A DNA stretch of 40,000 nt from Myxococcales bacterium UBA1660 (GTDB lineage Bacteria > Myxococcota_A > Polyangia > Polyangiales > Houyiibacteriaceae), in the NCBI GenBank assembly GCA_002320815.1, contig DCLA01000012.1, forward strand, positions 1-40,000, in the 5' to 3' direction. Numbering within the stretch: position 1 is the first letter of the stretch; each line of letters opens with the position of its first letter. Shown one piece after another: positions 17,500 to 26,681 of the stretch. The notes beneath the pieces are model-generated. The model was not told where the DNA came from. It saw nothing but the letters and a program-made list of their open reading frames with translations, and searched no databases. Made by a program: the position numbers and the translations under genes.

Positions 17500-18941
17500 A
17501 CGAGATCGAGGAACGCGAGGCCCTGCAGAAGCTCTCCAGCGGCGTCGATGGGCTGGACGAGTTGCTGCGCGGCGGCCTCCCCGAGAACCGCGTGACCATG
17601 GTCGCCGGGTCCAGCGGCACCGGGAAGACCCTCTTCGCGCTCCAGGCCGCGTGCCACTGGGCCCACGCCGGCAAGCGGGTGGTCTTCGTGTCCACCGAGG
17701 AAGCCGAAGAGGATCTGCTGGCCACGGGCGAGCTCCTCGGCTTCCGGAGCCGCCAGGCCCGCGCGGAGGGCTCACTCACCATCGTGGACATCTCCACGCC
17801 GGCCCCGGGGTCGATCATGGTCACCGGCGACTTCGACGTCCGCGCGCTGGAGAAGCGGCTGGAGCAACTCACCGAGAAACACCAGGCCGACGTGCTGGTG
17901 TTGGACTCGGCCTCGGCTCTCTTCGCCCACATCCCGCCGGGTCCGACCACCCGCCGGGACCTGATCCGCTTGCTGCACGCGCTGCGCTCCAAGCCGCTCA
18001 CCATGCTGGTCACCACCGAGACCACCGGGCGCGCCCGGGAGGACTTCGGCCCCCTCGGCTTCGAGCAGTACGTCTGCGACGTGGTCATCGCCCTGCGCAA
18101 TGTGGTGGACGGAAAGCGCCGGCGCCGGACCATCGAGGTCCACAAGTACCGCCGCAGCGACCACCTCAAGGGCGAATTCCCGGCGGCGGTCACCGACCGA
18201 GGCCTGAGCGTCTATCCGCTGGACGCCCGGCCCCGCCCCGCCCGCGCCAAGGCGCAGCCGGAGCGCTTCCCCAGCGGCGCCACCGGCCTGGACGAGCTGA
18301 CCGGCGGCGGCTGGCTCCGGGACAACATCGTCATCGTCCGGGGCCCGACCGGGAGCGGCAAGACCACCCTGGCCGGCATGTACGCCCTGAGCGGCGCGCG
18401 CCGCGGCGAGCGAGTCTTCTACTACGGCTTCGAGGAGACCCAGGACATCCTGGTCCGCAACTTCGAGCAGCTCGGCTTGGACGCTCACCAGTGCATCGAA
18501 GAGGGATCGCTGAAGATCATCTGCCGCTACCCCGAGGCCACCAGCCCCGAGGACCTGGTCATCGAGCTCCGCTCGGTGCTCGAGGAGTACGAGCCCTCGC
18601 TCATCGTGCTCGACAGCATCAGCGCCATCGACCACGTGACCTCCTTCGAGTCCTTCCGGCAGTTCATCATCGGCATGGTCTCGGCGCTGCGCCGCCACGG
18701 GCGGAGCGCGCTGCTCACCCAGACCGTCGACCGCGACGAGCAGGACCGGGCGGCGCCCTACCTGTCGACCATCGCCGATGCGATCCTCGTGCTCCGCTAC
18801 GAGCTGGAAGACACCGGGCTCGACCGGTCGATGCGCGTGCTGAAGATGCGCGGCTCGGACCACGAGACCCGCCCCCAGCCCTTCCGCATCGGCCCCGGCG
18901 GGGTGATCATCGAGGGCGATCGGGACTTCGAGCCGACCTAG
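17496..18941 (+). CDS. KaiC-like circadian clock ATPase, two KaiC domains
   Basis: 481 residues, two tandem RecA-like KaiC domains. CI: Walker A AGSSGTGKT (K44) and catalytic Glu pair E68/E69. CII: Walker A GPTGSGKTT (K289) and Glu pair E313/E314. Near the CII subunit interface the segment PYLSTIADAI keeps S424-T425 at the positions of the autophosphorylation pair S431/T432 of Synechococcus KaiC (HISTITD). The chain stops soon after the CII core (about 40 residues shorter than cyanobacterial KaiC), leaving out the A-loop/tail bound by KaiA, in line with no KaiA gene here. KaiC homologues outside cyanobacteria act in timing or stress responses; co-translation with the receiver-KaiB fusion suggests a phospho-signal-controlled KaiBC device. 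Confidence 0.93.
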   Translation: MNEIEEREALQKLSSGVDGLDELLRGGLPENRVTMVAGSSGTGKTLFALQAACHWAHAGKRVVFVSTEEAEEDLLATGELLGFRSRQARAEGSLTIVDISTPAPGSIMVTGDFDVRALEKRLEQLTEKHQADVLVLDSASALFAHIPPGPTTRRDLIRLLHALRSKPLTMLVTTETTGRAREDFGPLGFEQYVCDVVIALRNVVDGKRRRRTIEVHKYRRSDHLKGEFPAAVTDRGLSVYPLDARPRPARAKAQPERFPSGATGLDELTGGGWLRDNIVIVRGPTGSGKTTLAGMYALSGARRGERVFYYGFEETQDILVRNFEQLGLDAHQCIEEGSLKIICRYPEATSPEDLVIELRSVLEEYEPSLIVLDSISAIDHVTSFESFRQFIIGMVSALRRHGRSALLTQTVDRDEQDRAAPYLSTIADAILVLRYELEDTGLDRSMRVLKMRGSDHETRPQPFRIGPGGVIIEGDRDFEPT

Positions 18942-19005
18942 GTGGGACAAAAAGCCCGCAAACTGCGGCATCTCACATGTTTCCGGTCCGTTTCCGCGCA
19001 CTTCC

Positions 19006-19033
19006 TTGACATTTGCGGTTCGCTGGCTACATG
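19006..19033 (+). promoter_or_regulatory. Sigma-70-type promoter of the ectoine operon (predicted)
   Basis: TTGACA at 19006-19011, a perfect -35 hexamer, is followed after 16 bases by TACATG (19028-19033) as a -10 candidate. Transcription would begin near 19040 and yield a leader of about 45 bases before the ask start at 19084. The 142-base space between kaiC and ask is clearly more AT-rich than its neighbours. It also contains CCGCA-AAC-TGCGG at 18956-18968, a five-base inverted repeat just after kaiC. Confidence 0.6.
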
Positions 19034-19034
19034 C

Positions 19035-19062
19035 GACAACCCTTGCCGCAGCAATCGTTGTC
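19035..19062. promoter_or_regulatory. 28-bp imperfect palindrome at the ectoine promoter (operator or leader hairpin)
   Basis: GACAACccTTGC (19035-19046) and GCAAtcGTTGTC (19051-19062) are inverted copies with ten of twelve positions matching around a four-base centre CGCA. It starts one base after the predicted -10 and covers the predicted transcription start and leader. MarR-type EctR proteins repress ectoine operons from sites overlapping the promoter, and a MarR gene lies at the other end of this operon, so this is a natural candidate site. In RNA it could also form a hairpin. Confidence 0.55.
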
Positions 19063-19083
19063 TTTCGGCAATTCTCACCAGCA

Positions 19084-20580
19084 ATGTCACGGAAAGTATC
19101 CAGCACCATCACTCCTTACTTCGTTCTCAAGTTCGGCGGCTCCAGCGTCGCCCGTCCGCGCGGTTGGAAGCAGATCGCCCGCGCTGCCCGCGCCCACGCC
19201 GGTCGCGGTGAGCACCCGGTCATCGTCTGCTCCGCGCTCGGTGGCGTCACCGACCACCTGGAAGCGCTGATCGCCGCCGCCGAGGCCGGCGACACGCCGA
19301 CGGCCGCGCTGCAGGGCATCTGGCAGCAGCACGTCTCCCTCGCGCGGGAGCTCGGCCTCGACGCCGACGCGGTCCTCGGGGAGCGCCTCGCCGAGCTGAC
19401 CGAGCTGGCCACCGCCGAGAACCACGGCCCCGCCTGGCGCGCGCGGATCTTCGCCATGGGCGAGCTGATGAGCACCACGCTCGGCGCCGCCTACCTCCGC
19501 CACCGCGGCATCGAGGCCCGCTGGGTGGACGCCCGGCAGCTCCTCTGCGCGGAAACGGACCCGGCCGCGAACGAAGCCCAGCGCTACCTGAGCGCACGCT
19601 GTGACCACTCCCGCGACCCCGACGTGGCCGCGCACCTCGAGCGCGAGAGCGCCGCGGTGACCATCACCCAGGGGTTCATTGCCCGGAACGACGCCGGGGA
19701 GACCGTGCTCTTGGGCCGCGGTGGCTCGGACACCTCCGCCGCCTATCTCGCCGCCCGCCTGGGCGCGCGCCGGCTGGAGATCTGGACCGACGTCCCCGGC
19801 CTCTTCACCATCGACCCCCGCCGCACCGATCGATCGCGCCTGATCCCGCGGGTGACCTACGACGAAGCCGCCGTCCTCGGCGCCCTCGGTGCCAAGGTGC
19901 TGCACCCCCGTTGTCTGGAGCCCGTCCGCGAGCACGGCATCCCGCTGGCCATCCGCTGGACCAGCCGCCCCGAGCTCGAGGGTACCGTCATCGGCGACGG
20001 CGACGACAACCGGCCGGGCATCAAGGCGGTGACCTCCCGCTCCAAGCTCTGCCTCGTCTCGATGGAGCGGGACCGTGAGTGGCAGCCCGTCGGCTTCATG
20101 GCCGAGGTCGCGACCTGCTTCCATCAGCACGGCCTGTCGATGGACCTGATCAGCAGCTCCCCGTCGGAGATCCGCGCCACCATCGACCTGGGGGCCAACC
20201 CCGGCGCCGAAGCGCTCCTCCCGGGCCTACTGAAGGACCTGAAGTCCTTCTGCCGTCCCACGCTGCATCAGGACCTCACCTGCGTGAGCGTGGCGGGCAG
20301 CGAGATCGGTGCGGAGCTCCCGCGCATCGCCGCCATCATGCACCTCTTGGGTGAGCCGCGGATCCACCTGGCCAGCCACGCCGCCGACGATACCCACGTG
20401 AGCTACGTGGTCGACGAGCGCCTCGGTCAGGACCTGGCGGTGGCGATCCACGAGGCGCTCTTCTGCGCCACCGACTCGGTCCCCCTCGGACCCACCTGGG
20501 ACGAGCTACACCAGGCTCCGCCCAGCTCGGTTCACCGCATCCCCGGGAGCGCGGTGAAGGGTCGCTCGATCAGCGCATGA
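19084..20580 (+). CDS. ask: Aspartate kinase of ectoine biosynthesis (Ask_Ect)
   Basis: 498 residues. It phosphorylates L-aspartate, the first step toward aspartate semialdehyde that feeds ectoine. The N-terminal kinase signature is FVLKFGGSSVARPRGW; TVLLGRGGSDTSAAYLA and EIWTDVPGLFTIDPR form the nucleotide/substrate site, followed by two C-terminal ACT-type regulatory regions (LCLVSMERD to EIRATIDLG; TCVSVAGSEIG onward). Ask_Ect isoenzymes in ectoine clusters are regarded as less feedback-sensitive. ATG 19084 starts just before the conserved core; no Shine-Dalgarno-like sequence precedes it (TCTCACCAGCA), unlike the other genes here. It comes first in the operon, whereas it usually follows ectC or ectD, and its TGA overlaps the ectA ATG. 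Confidence 0.92.
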   Translation: MSRKVSSTITPYFVLKFGGSSVARPRGWKQIARAARAHAGRGEHPVIVCSALGGVTDHLEALIAAAEAGDTPTAALQGIWQQHVSLARELGLDADAVLGERLAELTELATAENHGPAWRARIFAMGELMSTTLGAAYLRHRGIEARWVDARQLLCAETDPAANEAQRYLSARCDHSRDPDVAAHLERESAAVTITQGFIARNDAGETVLLGRGGSDTSAAYLAARLGARRLEIWTDVPGLFTIDPRRTDRSRLIPRVTYDEAAVLGALGAKVLHPRCLEPVREHGIPLAIRWTSRPELEGTVIGDGDDNRPGIKAVTSRSKLCLVSMERDREWQPVGFMAEVATCFHQHGLSMDLISSSPSEIRATIDLGANPGAEALLPGLLKDLKSFCRPTLHQDLTCVSVAGSEIGAELPRIAAIMHLLGEPRIHLASHAADDTHVSYVVDERLGQDLAVAIHEALFCATDSVPLGPTWDELHQAPPSSVHRIPGSAVKGRSISA

Positions 20581-21122
20581 CCCAACTGACTCCCGTGTCC
20601 CCGGGCCCGGCACCTGCCGAGGGTCTTCGCTTTCGTGCGCCCACCGTCGACGACGGCGCCGCGATGCACGCGCTGGTGAAGACCGGCGGCGTGCTCGAGC
20701 CGAACACCTGCTACGCCTACCTCCTCCTCGCGACCCACTTCGCCGACACCTGCCTGGTCGCGACCGAGCAAGGCGAGGTGGTCGCCTTCGTGGCGGCCTA
20801 CCGACCGCCGACCCACCCCGACACCGTCTTCGTCTGGCAGATCGGCGTCCACCCCCGGCTCCGCGGCCGCGGCGTCGCGCGCCGGCTCCTGAACGAGTTG
20901 GTGACGCGCGGTGACGGCGTCCGCTTCCTCGAAGCGACGGTCGACCCCGCCAACGAACCCTCCAGACGGCTCTTCGCCGGCTTCGCGCGGCACCAGGGTG
21001 TGCCCTGCGCGATCGGCGCCGGCTTCGAGCCCCACCACTTCACCACCGGTGCCGCGGGCGACGCCCACCCGCCCGAGCACCTCCACCGAATCGGCCCCTT
21101 CTCCGAAAGCGATCCTTCATGA
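20577..21122 (+). CDS. ectA: L-2,4-diaminobutyrate N-acetyltransferase EctA
   Basis: 181 residues. A GNAT enzyme acetylating L-2,4-diaminobutyrate to N-gamma-acetyl-diaminobutyrate, the second of the three dedicated ectoine steps. Family hallmarks are the N-terminal LRFRAPTVDDGAAMHALV, the LEPNTCYAYLLLATHFADTC segment characteristic of EctA, and the acetyl-CoA loop VHPRLRGRGVARRLL. It is cytosolic. The start overlaps the ask stop and the end overlaps the ectB start, both as ATGA. Confidence 0.96.
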   Translation: MTQLTPVSPGPAPAEGLRFRAPTVDDGAAMHALVKTGGVLEPNTCYAYLLLATHFADTCLVATEQGEVVAFVAAYRPPTHPDTVFVWQIGVHPRLRGRGVARRLLNELVTRGDGVRFLEATVDPANEPSRRLFAGFARHQGVPCAIGAGFEPHHFTTGAAGDAHPPEHLHRIGPFSESDPS

Positions 21123-22441
21123 CCTCCACCATCCAACGCCTCGAATCCGAGGTCCGCAGCTACTGCCGCTCCTTCCCCACGGTCTTCACCAAGGCCGAGG
21201 GCTCCGTCCTCCACGACGCGAAGGGCACGCAGTACATCGACTTCTTCGCGGGCGCCGGCTCGCTCAACTACGGGCACAACGAGCCGCACCTGCGTGACGC
21301 CCTGGTGGCCTACCTGCAGGCCTCCGGGATCACCCACGGCCTCGACATGGCCACCGAAGCCAAGATCGCCTTCCTGGAGACCTTCGAGCGCCTGGTGCTG
21401 AAGCCCCGGGACCTGGACATGAAGGTCATGTTCCCCGGACCTACCGGCACCAACGCCGTCGAGGCGGCGATCAAGCTCGCCCGCAAGGTGACCGGACGGA
21501 ACAACGTGGTCGCGTTCACCAACGCCTTCCACGGCATGACCCTCGGGTCCCTCGCGCTCACCGGCAACGCCGGCAAGCGGCACGGCGCCGGCGTGGCGCT
21601 CCACGACGTGAACCGCCTCCCCTTCGACGGGTACATGGGCGACGACGTGGACACCCTCGACTATGTCGAGACCGTCCTCGCCGATCCCTCGAGCGGTATC
21701 GACGCCCCCGCCGCCTTCATCGTGGAGACGGTGCAGGGCGAGGGCGGCGTCAACGTGGCCTCCGGTCCCTGGCTCCGCCGCCTGGCGAAGCTGGCCAAGC
21801 TCCACGACGCGCTCCTCATCATCGACGACATCCAGGTCGGTTGCGGCCGCACCGGTGAGTTCTTCAGCTTCGAGAAGCTGGGCGTCTCCCCGGACATCGT
21901 CTGCCTCTCGAAGTCCATCTCCGGCTACGGCCTCCCCTTCGCGCTCACGCTCTTCAAGCCCGAGCTCGATCAGTGGAGCCCCGGCGAGCACAACGGCACC
22001 TTCCGCGGGAACAACCTCGCCTTCGTGACCGCCCAGGTCGCCCTGGAGCGCTACTGGGCCGACGACGCCCTCTCGCGCGCCGTCGCCGACAAGGCGGCCT
22101 ACGCCTCCGAGCGCCTCGCCGAGCTGGCCAACCGCCACGACGCCAAGGCCCGCGGCCGCGGTCTCATCCAGGGCCTCGCCTTCGACGAGGATCCCTCCAT
22201 CGCCGACCGGGCGACCGCCCTCGCCTTCGAGCGCGGCCTGATCATCGAGACCAGCGGCGCCCATGGAGAGGTGATCAAGCTCCTGCCCCCGCTGACCATC
22301 GAACGGACGCACCTGGAGCGCGGCCTCGACATCCTGACCGAGTCCGTGCAACTGGCCTCCCAGGGCCGAGCCGCCGCGTCGACCACCCGCTTCACCGCCG
22401 GCTCCGAGCAGGCCGTACTGAACCAGGCGGTGGAGTCGTGA
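21119..22441 (+). CDS. ectB: Diaminobutyrate-2-oxoglutarate transaminase EctB
   Basis: 440 residues, a class III PLP aminotransferase that converts aspartate semialdehyde with glutamate to L-2,4-diaminobutyrate. Recognised by YIDFFAGAGSLNYGHNEP at the N-terminus, the cofactor-contact segment MFPGPTGTNAVEAAIKLARKVTGR, the Asp of IIDDIQVGCGRTGEFFSFE that holds the pyridine nitrogen, and the Schiff-base Lys within VCLSKSISGYG. Length and sequence are typical of EctB. Overlaps ectA (ATGA) and ectC (GTGA). Confidence 0.97.
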   Translation: MTSTIQRLESEVRSYCRSFPTVFTKAEGSVLHDAKGTQYIDFFAGAGSLNYGHNEPHLRDALVAYLQASGITHGLDMATEAKIAFLETFERLVLKPRDLDMKVMFPGPTGTNAVEAAIKLARKVTGRNNVVAFTNAFHGMTLGSLALTGNAGKRHGAGVALHDVNRLPFDGYMGDDVDTLDYVETVLADPSSGIDAPAAFIVETVQGEGGVNVASGPWLRRLAKLAKLHDALLIIDDIQVGCGRTGEFFSFEKLGVSPDIVCLSKSISGYGLPFALTLFKPELDQWSPGEHNGTFRGNNLAFVTAQVALERYWADDALSRAVADKAAYASERLAELANRHDAKARGRGLIQGLAFDEDPSIADRATALAFERGLIIETSGAHGEVIKLLPPLTIERTHLERGLDILTESVQLASQGRAAASTTRFTAGSEQAVLNQAVES

Positions 22442-22839
22442 TCGTCCGTAAGCTCAGCGAGCTCGAGCCCGAGCGCATCCAGAGCGCCGAGACCTGGTCG
22501 AGCCGTCGGCTCGTCCTCGCGGGCGACAAGATGGGCTTCTCGATGCACGACACCATCATCCACGCGGGCACCACGACCCACATGCACTACGCCAACCACC
22601 TGGAGGCGGTCTACTGCATCCAGGGCAAGGGCACGGTGAAGGTGGTGCAGACCGGCGAGGAGTTCGTCATCGAGGCGGGTACGATCTACGCCCTCGACCA
22701 GCACGACGAGCACATCCTGACCGCCGAGTCGGAGATGCGCATGGTCTGCGCGTTCAACCCGCCCCTGGTGGGGCGCGAGACGCACGACGAGAACGGCGTG
22801 TACCCGCTCCTCACCGAGGACGACGAAGCCGCGGAGTAG
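22438..22839 (+). CDS. ectC: L-ectoine synthase EctC
   Basis: 133 residues, a single cupin barrel that cyclises N-gamma-acetyl-diaminobutyrate to ectoine. Family features are MIVRKLSEL-like opening (here V start from GTG), ETWSSRRLVLAGDKMGFSMHDTII, the metal-binding cupin strand HMHYANHLEAVYCIQGKG and IYALDQHDEHIL, and the conserved C-F-N-P-P-L-like VCAFNPPLVGRE-HDENGVYPL end. GTG 22438 lies in the ectB stop (GTGA). Three bases separate its stop from the ectD ATG. Confidence 0.97.
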   Translation: MIVRKLSELEPERIQSAETWSSRRLVLAGDKMGFSMHDTIIHAGTTTHMHYANHLEAVYCIQGKGTVKVVQTGEEFVIEAGTIYALDQHDEHILTAESEMRMVCAFNPPLVGRETHDENGVYPLLTEDDEAAE

Positions 22840-22842
22840 CCC

Positions 22843-23763
22843 ATGACGACCGCCCAGCCCCCGCGCCGGGCCGATGACCGCGACCCCTACTGGTCGCGCC
22901 ACCGCGACCGCGAAGGCACCACCGCGCGCCGAGACCCCATCATCTGGGGCTCGCGCGTGGAGGCCGCCTCTCGCGGTCCTCTCGGTGAGAGGGAGCTCCG
23001 CTCCTTCGAGGAGAACGGGTTCCTGCTCGTCGACTCCCTCTTCTCCGAGGAGGAGGTCGAGCGGCTCCTCCGCCGCGCCGAGGAGCTCGCCGCCCAGCCC
23101 CCCGATCCCGAGACGCTCGTACGCGAACCCGGCAGCGACGCCGTTCGCTCGATCTTCCGGATTCACCGCGACGACCGGGTCTTCCGGAGCCTCGCCGACG
23201 ACCCTCGGCTCGCCGGAGTCGCGCGGCAGATCCTCGACAGCGAGGTCGCGGTCCACCAGTCGCGGATCAACTTCAAACCCGGCTTCACCGGCCGCCCCTT
23301 CGACTGGCACTCGGACTTCGAGACCTGGCACATGGAGGACGGCATGCCGGGGATGCGCGCGCTCAGCGCGTCGCTCTTGCTGACCGACAACCTGCCGATC
23401 AACGGCACCCTGATGTTGGTCCCCGGTTCACACCGGACCTACGTGCGCTGTCAGGGCGAGACCCCCGAGGACCACTATCGCCAGTCCCTGGCCGAGCAGC
23501 GCGTGGGGATCCCCTCGCAGCACGTGCTCCGGGACCTCATCGGCGAGGGCGGGGTCGTGCAGGCCACCGGCGGCCCGGGCTCGGTGCTCTTCTTCGACTG
23601 CAACACCCTGCATGGGTCGGCGGGGAACATCACCCCCTACCCTCGGCACAACGTGTTCATGGTCTTCAACAGCGAACACAACCGGCTCGAGCCGCCCTAT
23701 GGCGGGACGCGGCCGCGCCCGTCGTTCCTCGCCGACCGGGCCCCCAGAGGCGACCGCCCGTGA
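22843..23763 (+). CDS. ectD: Ectoine 5-hydroxylase EctD
   Basis: 306 residues, a non-heme Fe(II)/2-oxoglutarate dioxygenase that makes 5-hydroxyectoine. The iron triad is visible as H156 and D158 (DWHSDFETWHMEDGMP, a hallmark of EctD) and H257 (TLHGSAGN), with R268 for 2-oxoglutarate. Substrate-contacting FKPGFTGRPFDWH is also characteristic. Presence of ectD means the cell can make hydroxyectoine, associated with combined salt, desiccation and heat stress. Its stop overlaps the GTG of the transporter gene. Confidence 0.96.
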   Translation: MTTAQPPRRADDRDPYWSRHRDREGTTARRDPIIWGSRVEAASRGPLGERELRSFEENGFLLVDSLFSEEEVERLLRRAEELAAQPPDPETLVREPGSDAVRSIFRIHRDDRVFRSLADDPRLAGVARQILDSEVAVHQSRINFKPGFTGRPFDWHSDFETWHMEDGMPGMRALSASLLLTDNLPINGTLMLVPGSHRTYVRCQGETPEDHYRQSLAEQRVGIPSQHVLRDLIGEGGVVQATGGPGSVLFFDCNTLHGSAGNITPYPRHNVFMVFNSEHNRLEPPYGGTRPRPSFLADRAPRGDRP

Positions 23764-25217
23764 ACCAGCTCCTCGTCACCGGGAGCTTCGCGCTCTTCCT
23801 CGTCGCCTTCACCCTCATCGGCGCGCTCTCGGCGCGGCAGAAGGAGCAGGACTCGCCCGAGGACTACCTGGTGGCCAGCCGCAACGTCAGCCCCTGGCTG
23901 GTCGCGCTCTCGGCGATCTCCACCAACAACTCCGGCTACATGTTCATCGGCCTCATCGGCTTCGCCTGGCGGAGCGGGATCGAGGCGCTGTGGATCAACG
24001 TGGGCTGGATCTTCGGCGACTTCGTCACCTGGCTCTGGGTGCACAAACGGGTGCGCGCGCGGAGCGAGGACATCGCCGCCAACACGGTCCCCGGCCTCCT
24101 GGCCACCGACGAGAACGGGAAGCTCCAGCGCCCGCTCTCCATCGTGGCCGGGCTGCTCACCTTCCTCTTCCTGGGCGGCTACGCGGCCGCGCAGCTCAAG
24201 GCCGGGAGCACCACCCTGCACGCCCTCTTCGACTGGCCGCTCTGGCTGGGCGCGGTGATCGGCGTGGTCATCGTCACCGTGTACTGCTTCGCCGGCGGCA
24301 TCCGCGCATCCATCTGGACCGACGCCGCCCAGTCCATCGTGATGATCGGCGCCATGGCCCTGCTGCTCGGCTACTGCGTCGTCGCCGTGGGCGGACCGAG
24401 CGCGCTCCTCGCCCAGCTCGAGGCCATCGACCCGCAGCTGGTGCAGCTCGTCCCCAGCGGGCTGGCCTTCGGCTTCGGGCTCTATCTGCTGGGCCTGACC
24501 TTCGGCGGCATCGCCACCATCGGCCAGCCACACATCCTGATCCGCTTCATGGCCATCGACGCCACGGACTCGATCCGCAAGGCGCGGAACATCTACTTCG
24601 TCTGGTACATATTCTTCAGCGTCGCGGCCTTCGCGGTGGGGCTCTACAGCCGCGTGCTCCTGCCCGATCTGACCGCCGGGCTCGAGGGGGCCGACGCGGT
24701 GCGCGCCACCGAAGCGGCGCTGCCCACCCTGACCCTCGATCTACTGCCGCCGGTCCTGGTCGGCGTGATGCTCGCGGGGCTCTTCGCGGCCACCATGAGC
24801 ACCGCCGACAGCCAACTCCTCTCCTGCTCGGGCGCGGTCACCCAAGACGTCTTTCCCCGCTTCTCGAAGTCGGCGCGGGCGTCGAAAGTAGCCACCCTGA
24901 GCGTCGCGATCCTCGCGCTGATCATCGCCCTGGTGGCCGACGCCGGCGTCTTCAGCATCGTGCTGATGGCCTGGTCGATCCTGGGCGCCGCGTTCGGGCC
25001 GATCCTCATCGTTCGCCTGGCCGGGTGGCGACTCCCCGCCGGGCTCGCGCTGGTGATGATGGCCGTCGGGGTCGGCACGGTGGTCCTCTGGGGCGCCTCC
25101 CCCTGGGCCGGTGACGTCTTCAAGGCGCTCCCGGGCCTCCTGGCGCCGATGGTCGTCTACGGCGCCTGCGCGCCCTTCCTCCGGCGCCCCTCGGTCAGCC
25201 CGCCTCCGGCCCCATGA
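23760..25217 (+). CDS. Sodium:solute symporter (SSS family), probably compatible solute uptake
   Basis: 485 residues with about 13 hydrophobic segments and SSS-family features: DYLVASRNVSPWLVALSAISTNNSGY early, VYCFAGGIRASIWTDAAQS in the centre (the GG-xx-A-x-x-x-T-D signature near helix five) and LFAATMSTADSQLLSCSGAVTQDV (the Na+ site region) later. It is a Na+-driven inner-membrane transporter of the PutP group. Coupling to ectD by GTGA overlap makes ectoine, hydroxyectoine or proline likely substrates; this is inference from position. The end overlaps the convergent MarR gene by 23 bases. Confidence 0.88.
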   Translation: MNQLLVTGSFALFLVAFTLIGALSARQKEQDSPEDYLVASRNVSPWLVALSAISTNNSGYMFIGLIGFAWRSGIEALWINVGWIFGDFVTWLWVHKRVRARSEDIAANTVPGLLATDENGKLQRPLSIVAGLLTFLFLGGYAAAQLKAGSTTLHALFDWPLWLGAVIGVVIVTVYCFAGGIRASIWTDAAQSIVMIGAMALLLGYCVVAVGGPSALLAQLEAIDPQLVQLVPSGLAFGFGLYLLGLTFGGIATIGQPHILIRFMAIDATDSIRKARNIYFVWYIFFSVAAFAVGLYSRVLLPDLTAGLEGADAVRATEAALPTLTLDLLPPVLVGVMLAGLFAATMSTADSQLLSCSGAVTQDVFPRFSKSARASKVATLSVAILALIIALVADAGVFSIVLMAWSILGAAFGPILIVRLAGWRLPAGLALVMMAVGVGTVVLWGASPWAGDVFKALPGLLAPMVVYGACAPFLRRPSVSPPPAP

Positions 25218-25641
25218 GATCGGCGATCTGCCGGAGGGACGCGACGAGCTGGTCGCGCTCCACCGCGGGCAGGGCCCGAAGTCGCTGGAGGAACTCCGCC
25301 TGCAGCGGCGCCGGGTGGGCTTCGTAGCGCTCCTGGCCGGCGGAAGTCAGCGTGAGCCGCACATGGCGGCGGTCGACGATGCCCCGGGACCGGTCCACCA
25401 GCCCGGCGCGCACCAGCCGCTCGACGATGCGGGAGACGGTCGCCGACGAGAGCTTCACCAGGTCCGCCAGCGTGGCCAGGGTCGGCGGCTCCTCCGCCGC
25501 GCCGATGGCCTCGAGGCACATGAGCTGCGGCAAGGTGAGGCCGTGCTCCTTGGACAGGCGCTTGGATTGCTCCTCCAGACGGCGAGAGATCCCGCGCAGG
25601 GTCTCCAGCAGCTCGTGGGCCAGATCGGGCGCCTGTTCCAT
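25195..25641 (-). CDS. MarR-family regulator, candidate EctR
   Basis: 148 residues with the MarR winged helix: helices ISRRLEEQSKRLSKEHGLTLPQLMCLEAI, recognition region TLADLVKLSSATVSRIVERLVRAGLV, and wing DRSRGIVDRRHVRLTLTSAG (the D-x-R-x-x-x-x-x-L-T signature). MarR-type EctR regulators repress ectoine operons in methylotrophs and other bacteria, usually encoded next to ectA; here the gene is at the opposite end and convergent. A link to the dyad at 19035-19062 is inference. The ATG at 25641 removes an unlikely Ser/Arg-rich leader that an upstream start would add. Control of cysM, divergent from it, is also possible. Confidence 0.85.
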   Translation of the reverse strand: MEQAPDLAHELLETLRGISRRLEEQSKRLSKEHGLTLPQLMCLEAIGAAEEPPTLATLADLVKLSSATVSRIVERLVRAGLVDRSRGIVDRRHVRLTLTSAGQERYEAHPAPLQAEFLQRLRALPAVERDQLVASLRQIADLMGPEAG

Positions 25642-25796
25642 GTCGTCGGTGTCTCGGAACCACCGCGTCCCCAACGAGGAACGGCGGAACCCTTCGAGAG
25701 TGCAGAAGCGGATCCCCCGAGACAAGGACTCTGTGCTGGACACGTGCATTTTCGCCCCACTCGACCCCGAGCGGTGGGTGTGGCAGGTCGAAAGGG

Positions 25797-26677
<881 letters not shown>

Positions 26678-26681
<4 letters not shown>

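Noticed and set aside
18956..18968. CCGCA-AAC-TGCGG as a strong intrinsic terminator for kaiC
   Set aside because: Stem of only five pairs and no T-run after it; kept as a remark in the promoter entry only.
19006..19083. Longer aspartate kinase starting at 19006
   Set aside because: The extra codons overlap the -35/-10 promoter and dyad, and the conserved kinase core begins right after ATG 19084.
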